A stretch of 39,701 nt of DNA. Origin: Lactobacillus sp. MRS-253-APC-2B. Its GTDB lineage: Bacteria > Bacillota > Bacilli > Lactobacillales > Lactobacillaceae. The DNA lies in assembly GCF_012843675.1 (NCBI RefSeq), contig NZ_JABAFO010000016.1, forward strand, positions 1-39,701, written 5' to 3'. This document shows positions 7,640 through 15,977 of the stretch, one piece after another (position 1 is the first letter of the stretch; every line of letters starts with the position of its first letter). Both the position numbers and the translations under genes were made by a program. The notes under the pieces were generated by a model that made no database searches, was not told the origin of the DNA, and worked only from the letters and a program-made list of their open reading frames with translations.

Positions 7640-8825
7640 ACTTTTCCTCCAATCTATGCGCCAATTCGTCAACCAGATTTTCCCGCAGCTTTTGATCGGG
7701 GAACTGATTTAAAACCGGCAGTAAAAAGCCCCGCGTCAGCAATGCCTGCGCGTCATGCTCACTGAGGCCGCGTGATTCCAAGTAATAGAGATCATCCGCG
7801 TCAACCTTTCCGATACTGGCCGCGTGTCCGGCATTAACGTCATTTTCTTCAATCAGCAGCACGGGATCTGCCTCGCCCTTGCACTCATCAGACAGCGTCA
7901 GAATGCGACTCTGCTGCTGCGAGTTGGCGCCATATGCTCCACGCTCGGTTTTACCAACCGCGTGGAAGTTCAAAACGGCTTTGTCCTTGGCCACGCCATT
8001 TTGGACGATATTGCCGATCGTATGCGGACCATGATTAAGAATCTGCGTCTGGACGTCTTGAATCTGCTGGCCACTGGCGATCGTGACCATTTTGATCTCA
8101 GCTTCGCCACCTTGACCATCCAGATTGGCATAAAAATCGGTCGTCAAATCATGCTCGTCAAATAAAGCCAGATACATATTCAAAACTGAGTGCTGTGCTT
8201 GATATGCCCTGACCGCCTGGTGATTACGCACGGCCGCAAAACGATTGGACTGATAGTAGTCGACCCGCGCGCCATCGCCTAAAAGCAGTTCCGTGCCAAA
8301 ATAGGCCGGCTGCCTGCCCGTGGCGATTTGGTGCTCGACAATGGTTGCCTGCGCGCCAGCACCGACGATCACCAGATTATGATAGTTCGGCAATGGACAG
8401 TCAACGGCCAGTTCAATTGGTTCTTTGACAATCGTGCCATCCGGAATATAGATAAAGCGCCCGCCATTCAACAAGGCCAGGTGCATGGCATTGAGCTGAC
8501 TGTCCTGCCAGGCGATTGCCTTTTCCATCAGATTTTCCTGCAGCAGCTCCGGATACTCGTTGGCGGCCTTAAACAACGGCAGATTAACGCAACCAACCGT
8601 ATTCTGGGCGACGGTTTGGGCTTGATCGGCATTTACCTGTCCACCGGCTGCTTGGTTGAGCTGGGCAAGTCTGGGATTTCCCCGCCAGGCAGTCATAATC
8701 TTTTCTGCGGCTGGCGTACTTTTGAACCGCTTCTGAAGCAAAACCGCCAATTGTCGTTTTTTCATCAGCCAGTCTGGTTCATTCACGCAGCTGGCCATCA
8801 CTTGACTTAAAAGTTGTTGATTCAT
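7632..8825 (-). CDS. sufD: Fe-S cluster assembly protein SufD
   Basis: A 397-aa partner of SufB with the same right-handed beta-helix core. The N-terminal 120 residues are a poorly conserved helical region. The core shows [34 protein letters not shown], and then [21 protein letters not shown]. The C-terminal helices contain [31 protein letters not shown], the SufB/SufD family signature. SufD forms the SufB-SufC2-SufD complex and helps iron entry. Its ATG overlaps the sufC stop (ATGA) and its end overlaps the sufB start by 8 nt, so the three genes are tightly coupled. Position between sufC and sufB and lower conservation than SufB support the SufD assignment. Confidence 0.93.
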   Translation of the reverse strand: MNQQLLSQVMASCVNEPDWLMKKRQLAVLLQKRFKSTPAAEKIMTAWRGNPRLAQLNQAAGGQVNADQAQTVAQNTVGCVNLPLFKAANEYPELLQENLMEKAIAWQDSQLNAMHLALLNGGRFIYIPDGTIVKEPIELAVDCPLPNYHNLVIVGAGAQATIVEHQIATGRQPAYFGTELLLGDGARVDYYQSNRFAAVRNHQAVRAYQAQHSVLNMYLALFDEHDLTTDFYANLDGQGGEAEIKMVTIASGQQIQDVQTQILNHGPHTIGNIVQNGVAKDKAVLNFHAVGKTERGAYGANSQQQSRILTLSDECKGEADPVLLIEENDVNAGHAASIGKVDADDLYYLESRGLSEHDAQALLTRGFLLPVLNQFPDQKLRENLVDELAHRLEEKYE

Positions 8826-9589
8826 TCGCTCACGCCATTTCTTCTTATTTGCTCATACTTAGCATAACCATCTGCTTCCAACTCGTCAGCCAATTCTGGT
8901 CCCGCCGTCTTGACGATCTGCCCATCCACCATAACGTGAATCTTGTCTGGCGTAACGTATTCCAGCAGCCGCTCATAGTGAGTAATCAGTAAGGCACTAA
9001 ACTCAGGCCCGCGCAGATGATTGATCCCCTTGGCCACGATTCGCAGCGCGTCAATGTCCAGCCCGGAGTCGATCTCATCTAAAATTGCTAGTTTTGGCTG
9101 CAGCATCAGCATCTGGAGCACTTCATTACGTTTTTTCTCCCCGCCGGAAAAGCCCACGTTTAAGTAACGGTCGGTGATATCATCAGGCATTTCCAGTAAA
9201 GCCATGTTTTCTTGGAGGCGCTGGATAAATTGCATCACCGGCAGCGGATCGTTTTCGGGACGCTGGGCATTAATTGCCGTGCGGATAAAGTCGGCATTGT
9301 TGACCCCTTGAATCTCAGCCGGATACTGCATCCCCAAAAACATTCCCAATCTGGCACGTTCATTGACTGGTCTGCTCAAGACGTCTTGGCCATCAAACTC
9401 CACCGTGCCTTGTGTGACCTCATAGGCCGGATAGCCCATGATCGTTTCCGACAGCGTTGACTTGCCCGTGCCATTAGGACCCATAATGGCATGAATCTCG
9501 CCAGTTGGCACCGTTAGATCAACGCCTTTTAAGATTTCTTCGCCGGTTTCTTTGATAATGGCATGCAGATTGTTAATTTTTAGTGTCAT
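8822..9589 (-). CDS. sufC: Fe-S cluster assembly ATPase SufC
   Basis: A 255-aa soluble ABC-type ATPase that drives conformational changes of SufBD. Walker A is GPNGTGKST (about 37-45). The ABC signature is SGGEKKR, with the SufC-specific form NVGFSGGEKKRNEVLQM. Walker B is LAILDEIDSGLDIDAL, and the H-loop His is in LLITHYERLL. There are no membrane segments, as expected. The start has AAGAGG 6 nt upstream. It begins 13 nt after nrdG, so it probably shares the nrd transcript. Confidence 0.96.
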   Translation of the reverse strand: MTLKINNLHAIIKETGEEILKGVDLTVPTGEIHAIMGPNGTGKSTLSETIMGYPAYEVTQGTVEFDGQDVLSRPVNERARLGMFLGMQYPAEIQGVNNADFIRTAINAQRPENDPLPVMQFIQRLQENMALLEMPDDITDRYLNVGFSGGEKKRNEVLQMLMLQPKLAILDEIDSGLDIDALRIVAKGINHLRGPEFSALLITHYERLLEYVTPDKIHVMVDGQIVKTAGPELADELEADGYAKYEQIRRNGVSE

Positions 9590-9602
9590 GATAGCCTCTT
9601 TT

Positions 9603-10190
9603 CTAGTGAACCAGCTTGTCCCAAATAATAACCTGATTGGCTTTCAATGATTTTTGCACGTCAATGATACGCTGGTTGGCACTGCCTCGAAACTGCAGCG
9701 TCAAGTCTTTTTGGCCTTCCAAGAAACGCCCGTCAACCAGGATATCGATCAAACTGAGCATCTCCAGCTTGTCATAGGATTCCTGCTGCAGTTCTTCCCA
9801 AGTGTAGCCAGACCATGACCAGATATCTTTGGTGTGTCCAAACTCCTTGCGCACGCGCTTGATAATCTTTAAACAAACCTGAGTATTCAAAAACGGTTCC
9901 CCGCCCAGCAGCGTCAGACCTTGGACATAGTCATGATCCAGGTCTTCGATAATCTGATCTTCCAGTTCCTGGGAATATGGCTGACCATAGTGAAAGTTTT
10001 GCGCGGCTTTGTTATAGCAGCCGGGACAGTTGAACAGACAGCCGCTGACGTAAAGACTGCAACGGACTCCTTCACCATCGACAAAGTTAAACGGCTTGTA
10101 GTCAGCAATATATTGCAGCGAGTGATCCGCGGCCAGCCATTCTTTAGGTTTGGGATTCTTAGGGAGTCTGATTGGACGTTCTTTTGGCAT
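9603..10190 (-). CDS. nrdG: anaerobic ribonucleotide reductase activating protein NrdG
   Basis: A 195-aa radical-SAM activase that installs the glycyl radical on NrdD under anaerobic conditions. The cluster motif CLFNCPGC (CxxxCxxC) binds [4Fe-4S] and is followed by YNKAAQ. The glycine-rich SAM segment is GLTLLGGEPFLN, and IWSWSGYTWEEL is characteristic of NrdG. The N-terminal 25 residues (basic, KNPKPKEW) are an ordinary extension. The ribosome site is AAAGGAAG. It lies 154 nt after nrdD, with a hairpin between, and 13 nt before sufC. A 4Fe-4S enzyme next to Fe-S assembly genes makes functional sense. Confidence 0.95.
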   Translation of the reverse strand: MPKERPIRLPKNPKPKEWLAADHSLQYIADYKPFNFVDGEGVRCSLYVSGCLFNCPGCYNKAAQNFHYGQPYSQELEDQIIEDLDHDYVQGLTLLGGEPFLNTQVCLKIIKRVRKEFGHTKDIWSWSGYTWEELQQESYDKLEMLSLIDILVDGRFLEGQKDLTLQFRGSANQRIIDVQKSLKANQVIIWDKLVH

Positions 10191-10214
10191 AATTATCTTC
10201 CTTTCTAAAGCAAT

Positions 10215-10254
10215 AAGGGCCCAACGTTCGGTCTAGCCGAATGCGGACCCTTAG
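10215..10254 (-). other. intercistronic hairpin between nrdD and nrdG
   Basis: On the minus strand AAGGGTCCGCATTCGG folds onto CCGAACGTTGGGCCCTT with small mismatches around CTAGA. There is no T-tract after it, so it looks like an mRNA processing or stabilising stem rather than a terminator. It could make nrdD mRNA differ in level from nrdG-suf. Confidence 0.6.
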
Positions 10255-10344
10255 CGGTATTCACAAGTTATTTAATTTTGATTGAAGTGCCGATACTTAA
10301 TGTGATGCCATTTTAAGTCGGCAATATTTTGCAGACGTGGTCAC

Positions 10345-12576
10345 TTAGATCTGATCGCCGGTAATGTTGGCATGTGCCTTGTCATCCAACTGCCGGCTCC
10401 GTTGAAATTCAGCGGCCGTCTTGATCATGCCGGGATCCATGTGCTTGGCCCGGTGAATGATTTCTTCGTGACGACCGTGAACCATTGGCCGTGCCTGCGG
10501 ATTGCCAAGGTAGCCGCAAGTCCGCTTAACCACGTCACAGGTTGCGGGATCAGTGTTGCCGCATTGTGGACACTTGAAACCGCGCGCCGTGGCCTTGAAC
10601 TCACCTTTAAAGCCGCACTTGAAACATTGGTCGATCGAAGTGTTGGTGCCTAGGTAGCCCACATGATCGTATGCCCAGTCCCAAACGGCTTCCAGCGCTT
10701 TAGGATTCTGACGCAGGTTGGGATATTCGCAGTAGTGAATGAAGCCGCCCGCTGCGTACTGAGGAAAATCTTCTTCAAACGTCAACTTTTCAAATGGCGT
10801 GGGGTGCTTGCGAACGTCATAGTGGAAACTGTTGGTGTAGTATTCCTTATCAGTAACGTCTTCAACCAGACCAAACTTCTTTTCGTCATCCCGGCAGAAC
10901 GTGTCTGTCAAAGACTCGGCTGGCGTGGAGTAGACGCTGAAGTGGTAGCCTTCCTCTTTTTCCCACTCGGCACACAGGTCATGCATTTCCTTGACGATTG
11001 AAACCGCAAAGTCATGCGCTTCTTTGTTGTGTTCCCACTTTGGACCGTAGAACGTTGAGCAGACTTCATACAAGCCGATGTAGCCCAATGAAACGGTCGC
11101 CCGGCTGTTTTTAAAGACCTCATCAACGCTGTCGTCTTTTTTCAGCCGCTTGCCAAATGCGCCATACATGTAGAGCAGTGGTGCGTTTTCTGGCTTAGCT
11201 TCCTTGGTCCGTTTAATCCGGTAGTCCAGGGCAATCTTAGCAATATTCATCTTTTCAGCAAAGATCTGCCAGAACAATTGCTTGTCGCCATGAGCTTCCA
11301 ATGCAATCCGTGGTAGGTTGACGGTAACGACACCCAGGTTCATCCGACCAGAGTTGACCTCTTTGCCGTTTTCATCTTCCCATCCTTGCAAAAATGAACG
11401 GCAGCCCATTGGTGTCTTAAATGAGCCGGTGATCTCCTTGATCTTGTCGTACATCAAAAGGTCAGGATACATCCGCTTGGTTGAACATTCCAGGGCCAAT
11501 TGTTTGATGTCGTAATTAGGATCGCCTGGCTTGAGGTTCAAACCGCGCTTGAGCGTAAAGATCAGCTTAGGAAAGATCGCTGTCCGGTGTTCCTTACCCA
11601 GACCCTTGATGCGAATCTGCAAGATGGCCTTTTGAATCTCACGGCAGATCCATGACGTTCCCAGACCAAAGTTAATCGTAGTAAATGGCGTTTGCCCTTG
11701 ACTGGAATACAGCGTGTTGATTTCGTATTCCAGTGCCTGCATGGCGTCATAGATGTCTTTTTTGGTCTTGGCCTTGGCGTAGGCTTCGCGCTTGTCTGGT
11801 GCCACCCATTCCTCAGCGTCTTTCATGTGCTTATCGTAGTTCAGCTGGGCGTATGGTTCCAACAGCTGGTCAATGCGGTTGGCCGAGCAACCACCATATT
11901 GCAGTGAAGCTACGTTAGCAATAATCTGCGACATCTGAGCCGTGGCCGTTTGAATAGAGCGTGGTGAAGAAACCCACGCGTTCCCAATCTTAAAGCCATT
12001 TTTGAACATTTCGTCAAAGTCAATCAGACAACAGTTGGTTTCTGGCATAACTGGAGAGTAGTCCAAATCGTGCCAGTGAATGTCGCCGCGCAGATGTGCC
12101 TTGGCAACGATGCCTGGCAGCATTTTGAGTCCCAGTGCCCGACTCACCACACCAGCTTCCAGGTCGCGCTGCGTGTTGAAGACTCGTGAGTCCTTGTTGG
12201 CATTTTCGTGCACGATATGTGAATCGCGGCCAAACAATTGATGCAGCTTGTTCATCGGATTGGTAGCTTCAGCAAAGGCTTCCTCATCTTGCTTACGGTA
12301 TTCAAGGTAGCGCGTAGCCAGATCATCATGACCCGCCTGACGCAGCCCATCAACAAAGGCGTTGGCAATCTCAACCGTCGTGGCACTTTCCTGATCGCTA
12401 AAGGCTTCTTCTAAGGCCTTGCAGACGGATTGTTGAGTTGCCCAATCCGCGTCAAGGGCCTTAAATACTAAGTTAAGCTTATATGCATAAAAAGGCGTTT
12501 TTGTCCCGTCGCGTTTTACAACTTTCAAATCGGCCAAGTTCTTGAGGCCGGTATTTTTCTCCGTCTGCAGCTTCAT
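10345..12576 (-). CDS. nrdD: anaerobic ribonucleoside-triphosphate reductase NrdD
   Basis: A 743-aa class III reductase that makes dNTPs from NTPs without oxygen. The N-terminus has an ATP-cone (VVKRDGTKTPFYAYKLN, about 19-35, onward to about 105), giving allosteric control. The barrel core shows IHWHDLDYSPVMPETNCCLIDF and YGGCSANRID with active-site cysteines. Near the C-terminus two pairs, CFKCG and CPQCG, form the Zn site. The glycyl-radical loop is RTCGYLGNPQARP. The ribosome site AAGGAGAGG stands 8 nt before the ATG. Upstream lie two NrdR-like boxes. It heads nrdD-nrdG-sufCDB. Confidence 0.97.
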   Translation of the reverse strand: MKLQTEKNTGLKNLADLKVVKRDGTKTPFYAYKLNLVFKALDADWATQQSVCKALEEAFSDQESATTVEIANAFVDGLRQAGHDDLATRYLEYRKQDEEAFAEATNPMNKLHQLFGRDSHIVHENANKDSRVFNTQRDLEAGVVSRALGLKMLPGIVAKAHLRGDIHWHDLDYSPVMPETNCCLIDFDEMFKNGFKIGNAWVSSPRSIQTATAQMSQIIANVASLQYGGCSANRIDQLLEPYAQLNYDKHMKDAEEWVAPDKREAYAKAKTKKDIYDAMQALEYEINTLYSSQGQTPFTTINFGLGTSWICREIQKAILQIRIKGLGKEHRTAIFPKLIFTLKRGLNLKPGDPNYDIKQLALECSTKRMYPDLLMYDKIKEITGSFKTPMGCRSFLQGWEDENGKEVNSGRMNLGVVTVNLPRIALEAHGDKQLFWQIFAEKMNIAKIALDYRIKRTKEAKPENAPLLYMYGAFGKRLKKDDSVDEVFKNSRATVSLGYIGLYEVCSTFYGPKWEHNKEAHDFAVSIVKEMHDLCAEWEKEEGYHFSVYSTPAESLTDTFCRDDEKKFGLVEDVTDKEYYTNSFHYDVRKHPTPFEKLTFEEDFPQYAAGGFIHYCEYPNLRQNPKALEAVWDWAYDHVGYLGTNTSIDQCFKCGFKGEFKATARGFKCPQCGNTDPATCDVVKRTCGYLGNPQARPMVHGRHEEIIHRAKHMDPGMIKTAAEFQRSRQLDDKAHANITGDQI

Positions 12577-12604
12577 GATGATCCTCTCCTTTTTTGAACA
12601 GTAT

Positions 12605-12676
12605 CTATAGTAGCCAGTTTCAAATCAAAACACAATATCTAGTTAGGGTTGACTTTTTGCGCACCATATGTTGTAG
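12605..12676 (-). promoter_or_regulatory. nrdD promoter with two NrdR-like boxes 31 bp apart
   Basis: Box 1 ACACAATATCTAGTTA (12630-12645) and box 2 GCACCATATGTTGTAG (12661-12676) both resemble the NrdR operator (ACAC-wATATwTA-GTGT type), box 1 more closely. Their starts are exactly 31 bp apart, about three helical turns, which is a spacing known for paired NrdR boxes. On the minus strand a TATAGA -10 lies just downstream near 12610-12605, so box 1 would cover the -35 region. NrdR represses ribonucleotide reductase genes when dATP is plentiful. Recognition is by eye. Confidence 0.7.
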
Positions 12677-13217
12677 CGCCTTGACCAGTCATTTCAAATC
12701 AAGGTTATAAAATAGATTTCATAATCGTACGTTAAGGCGATCAAAAGCAGAGCAAAACTCAATTTCTTATTTTTGGTCAGCCGCATATTGCATTGCATTC
12801 AATGTATAATTGCCGGCTGATTTATCGTTTGATATGCCCCTAAAATCGTCAAAAATAAATTTGGAAATATGATCAAAATTATCATCGTTTCCAAAACAGC
12901 CAAAGACTATCTTAGTTGCCAAACGTTGATATATCAAGACTTGACATGAATTTTAGTCCGGGTAAAACGCAACAGTGCCTGCTGGATCGGCATCAAAAAA
13001 ATTTTTTAGTAAGCGATCCAGACGCTATTTTTAAATTTTTTCTACTATTATAAAAACAGCCCAACTATGACGAATGATCGAACTGTAGATTTTGAAGTTA
13101 ATATCAAATACTGAAAATATTGTTTAGAAATCAAAGTATTAAATGGATTTAGCATTATGTCACCATCAATTGATATTTTTATATCCTTTTAGATGCTTTT
13201 AGAACTTTTCACGGGTA
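12677..13217. other. AT-rich intergenic stretch, nothing recognised
   Basis: About 540 bp between the NrdR boxes and the rmlB terminator. It is rich in A/T runs with no supportable ORF, RNA gene or strong hairpin. It may be decayed sequence. Confidence 0.4.
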
Positions 13218-13266
13218 AATAAAAAGCCCTCCAAACAACCAGCTAATTCATCGGCTGCTTAAAGGA
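13218..13266 (-). terminator. terminator of rmlB
   Basis: On the minus strand GTCCTTTAAGCAGCC pairs along all 15 positions (with several G-T wobbles) with GGTTGTTTGGAGGGC around a 12-nt loop, followed by TTTTTAT. It starts just after the rmlB stop. Confidence 0.8.
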
Positions 13267-13279
13267 CAATATCTTTTGT

Positions 13280-14236
13280 TCAGCGTTGATGCTTGCGATA
13301 CCAGGCAATCGTTTCTTTCAAACCATTTTTAAAATCGGTCTGTCGTTTCCAATGCAACTGGTTTTCAATCCGGGTGGTATCAAGCGAATAGCGCAGATCA
13401 TGCCCCGGACGCTCTGTGACGTGATGAATCAGTTGATCAGAAAAGCCTAATTCTGGCTGGACCAGTGCCGTGACCTCATTATTGCTCTTTTCTTGATGAG
13501 CACCGATGTTGAAGATCTGCCCCAGCTGACCATGACGCAAAACCAAATCAATGGCCGCGCAGTTGTCTTTGACGTACAACCAATCGCGAATATCGGTACC
13601 TTGGCCATACAGCATTAATGGCCGGTTACGCAATGCATTTTGAATCAGCATCGGCAATAGTTTTTCATGATGCTGACGGGGACCAAAGTTATTGGTGCTG
13701 CGCGTAATACAGATTGGCATTCCAAACGTGTGCACCATTGCTAATGCCAGAAGGTCGGCACTAGCCTTGCTGGCAGCATATGGCGAACTGGGATGCAACG
13801 GATCGTCTTCTTTGGCCGATTGACCAGGCGGCATCGTACCATAGACTTCATCAGTCGATATTTGAATGAACTTTTGAATGTTGGCTTGATAAGCCGCGTC
13901 CAGCAGCACCTGCGTTCCTAATACATTGGTTTTGGTAAATAGCTCCGGATCCTTTAGTGAACGGTCGACGTGCGATTCAGCCGCAAAGTTGACAATGTGA
14001 TCAATTTCAAATTCCTTGAGCAGCCAGTCAACCAACTCCCAATTGTTGATGCTGCCATGAACGAAATGATAGCGAGCATTACCAGCTGCCAGAGCATTAT
14101 TGACCGTATTACCAGCATAGGTCAGAGCATCCAGATTAACGATCTCAACGTTTTGATCGTTTGCCAATTCATAATCAATAAAATGACTGCCGATAAAGCC
14201 AGCCTCACCAGTTACCAAGAGTCGCAAAGCCATCAT
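13280..14236 (-). CDS. rmlB: dTDP-glucose 4,6-dehydratase RmlB (orphan)
   Basis: An extended short-chain dehydrogenase of about 318 aa that converts dTDP-glucose to dTDP-4-keto-6-deoxyglucose, a step toward dTDP-rhamnose and other deoxysugars for wall polysaccharide. It shows the NAD site TGEAGFIGSH (GxxGxxG), NLDALTYAGN, the catalytic ISTDEVYG (Thr-Asp-Glu), SPYAASKAS (Tyr-x3-Lys) and NNFGPRQ. It is slightly shorter than many RmlB proteins. The start is uncertain: TTG 14242, ATG 14236 and ATG 14233 are possible and none has a clear ribosome site. ATG 14236 or 14233 best fits the family N-terminus. No rmlA, rmlC or rmlD lies nearby, so partners must be encoded elsewhere if it makes rhamnose. 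A related NDP-sugar dehydratase cannot be excluded. Confidence 0.88.
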   Translation of the reverse strand: MMALRLLVTGEAGFIGSHFIDYELANDQNVEIVNLDALTYAGNTVNNALAAGNARYHFVHGSINNWELVDWLLKEFEIDHIVNFAAESHVDRSLKDPELFTKTNVLGTQVLLDAAYQANIQKFIQISTDEVYGTMPPGQSAKEDDPLHPSSPYAASKASADLLALAMVHTFGMPICITRSTNNFGPRQHHEKLLPMLIQNALRNRPLMLYGQGTDIRDWLYVKDNCAAIDLVLRHGQLGQIFNIGAHQEKSNNEVTALVQPELGFSDQLIHHVTERPGHDLRYSLDTTRIENQLHWKRQTDFKNGLKETIAWYRKHQR

Positions 14237-14394
14237 CCCCAATTTTTCATGCTAAGTTGATTATCCCATCTCGGCCCTTTTATATTTCAGTTTAGAGCAT
14301 TTTGATTAGAAGTAAAGGTTTCATAACAATGGTTCTATCATCAAGATAAAACGATTATTTCCGATATTCCGATTATTTCCCGGGACATATATTT

Positions 14395-14431
14395 AAAAAG
14401 CCTCGCCATGGCAAAACCGCGGCAAGGCTTT
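14395..14431 (-). terminator. terminator of the LCP gene
   Basis: On the minus strand AAAGCCTTGCC pairs with GGCGAGGCTTT (one wobble) around a short loop, followed by TTTTTAAAT. Confidence 0.85.
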
Positions 14432-14443
14432 CTCATATCTATA

Positions 14444-15730
14444 TTAGTATCCAGCCGTACCATAACCAGTCGAATAGTCAGTTGAGTAAGAACCATAAGT
14501 CGTATCTGAACTGGTCGTTGTTCCATACGTGGAACTATCACTCAATGACGAGCTGGACTTTTTAGATGACGAGCTGATCGTATTGCTGGTACCACTGCCT
14601 GGCGTGTTGTAAGCAGCACCATTTGGCAAGACAAAGTTGATATTAGTGTAACCATCATAAGTCGTCTGCAGGTTGTACATCTTGGTTTCATTATTAACGA
14701 CTTTTTTAGCCTTCAGACCTAGTTGATTGCGAATCAGCTTCGAAACACGGTTGATTTCCTTAGGCGAGGCAATTTGGAAGGAGACGCCCTCAATTGTCGC
14801 ATTCAAGCCTTGGAAATGTTCAGTCTTAATATTCTTAAGCGCGACATGATAGTTAGTGTACAGGGTTGCCACGTTGTCAATTGGAATATTGGTCTTAACT
14901 CCATCCTTAACGGCATCTAAAATCTTGTTGGCTGCCGAAATGGAACCGGATTTCTTGAACTTCTTCATAACGCTTTTCATAACCTGCTGCTGTCTATTTT
15001 GCCGGCCATAATCACCTTTAGGATCATCATAACGCATCCGCGAATACTGCAAGGCGTCGTGACCGTTCAAATGCAGCTTGCCTTTAGCAAAATGCTGACC
15101 TTCATAGTCGAAGGCAAATGGGTTATTGACGTCAACCCCGCCAACCGCGTTAACGACCTTCTTCAAAACCCCCATATTAACGAGCGCGTAGTAATCAATT
15201 GGTACACCTAGCAGTTCTTTAACCTGTTTGACAGTCTGCTTAGCCCCGCCAATCTGATAAGCAGCGTTCAATTTGACATAATCCGCGCCTTCATCAGTAT
15301 CAACCTTGATCAGGATATCACGCGGAATGCTGGTCATAGTGATCGTTTCTTTTTGTGGATTTATGGTTATCAGCTCAAGCGTATCAGTATTACCACCTTT
15401 GTTACCACGATTCAGCGCGCCAACATCGGTTCCCATTGCCAAAACCGATACCGGCTTACCTTCCTTCAGCTTCTTGCTGATCTTGCCTGAACCGTCAGAA
15501 AAGACGCCTTGAGCCGTACTATGAATCTTATGATACTCATAGGCACCACCGATGCAGAGTAATAGGATGATCAAACCAATGAAACGATAGACCCAGCGCA
15601 GTTTATTCCGCGGTTTTTTAGGGCTGTTTTGTGATTGATTATTTTGATTATGATCGTGTCGATATTCGGCACGCGTTTGATAGTCGTCATTCATTGTCTT
15701 GCTATACTCCAATAAACCAATTTTTATCAT
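14444..15730 (-). CDS. LytR-CpsA-Psr (LCP) family wall-polymer ligase
   Basis: A 428-aa membrane-anchored enzyme that transfers polyprenol-linked polymers (teichoic acid or polysaccharide) onto peptidoglycan outside the cell. A cytosolic basic, Gln/Asn-rich tail (1-44) precedes one membrane helix (WVYRFIGLIILLLCIGGAYEY, about 47-66). The LCP domain (about 90-330) shows VSVLAMGTDVG, GGNTDTLELITINP, TSIPRDILI with the conserved Arg, VDYYALVNM-like YYALVNMGVL, GGVDV and LQYSRMRYDDPKGDYGRQNRQQ. The C-terminus is a Ser/Thr/Tyr/Gly-rich tail. ATG 15730 has AGAGGG 6 nt upstream; ATG 15694 with GGAG is a second possible start. It stands divergent to a GT2 gene. Confidence 0.93.
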   Translation of the reverse strand: MIKIGLLEYSKTMNDDYQTRAEYRHDHNQNNQSQNSPKKPRNKLRWVYRFIGLIILLLCIGGAYEYHKIHSTAQGVFSDGSGKISKKLKEGKPVSVLAMGTDVGALNRGNKGGNTDTLELITINPQKETITMTSIPRDILIKVDTDEGADYVKLNAAYQIGGAKQTVKQVKELLGVPIDYYALVNMGVLKKVVNAVGGVDVNNPFAFDYEGQHFAKGKLHLNGHDALQYSRMRYDDPKGDYGRQNRQQQVMKSVMKKFKKSGSISAANKILDAVKDGVKTNIPIDNVATLYTNYHVALKNIKTEHFQGLNATIEGVSFQIASPKEINRVSKLIRNQLGLKAKKVVNNETKMYNLQTTYDGYTNINFVLPNGAAYNTPGSGTSNTISSSSKKSSSSLSDSSTYGTTTSSDTTYGSYSTDYSTGYGTAGY

Positions 15731-15977
15731 AACTAACCCTCTAACTTTAGCAGATGTAAAGCGCTATCGTCAAATTTTGTTAAAAGATTTAAAGGATGTG
15801 TAAAGAACTTTGGAAACTAAGCAATCATCACAAACCTTTCAAAATTAGACTTTATTTTGGGTTTGTAATAAGATTAGTAAGATAATTTATGGATTCTGTA
15901 AAGTTATAAATACATAATCGATAAAGATTATATTGCTAATCAAGCTCACATTTTTATAAAGTCGAGGTTGATATTAA

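Noticed and set aside
7640-7672. Extended SufB start at TTG 7672
   Set aside because: The extra residues overlap the sufD end, have no family match, and ATG 7639 has GGAGG directly upstream.
6587-8810. Plus-strand open frames opposite sufB and sufD
   Set aside because: They lie antisense to well-conserved suf genes, have no ribosome sites and no recognisable domains.
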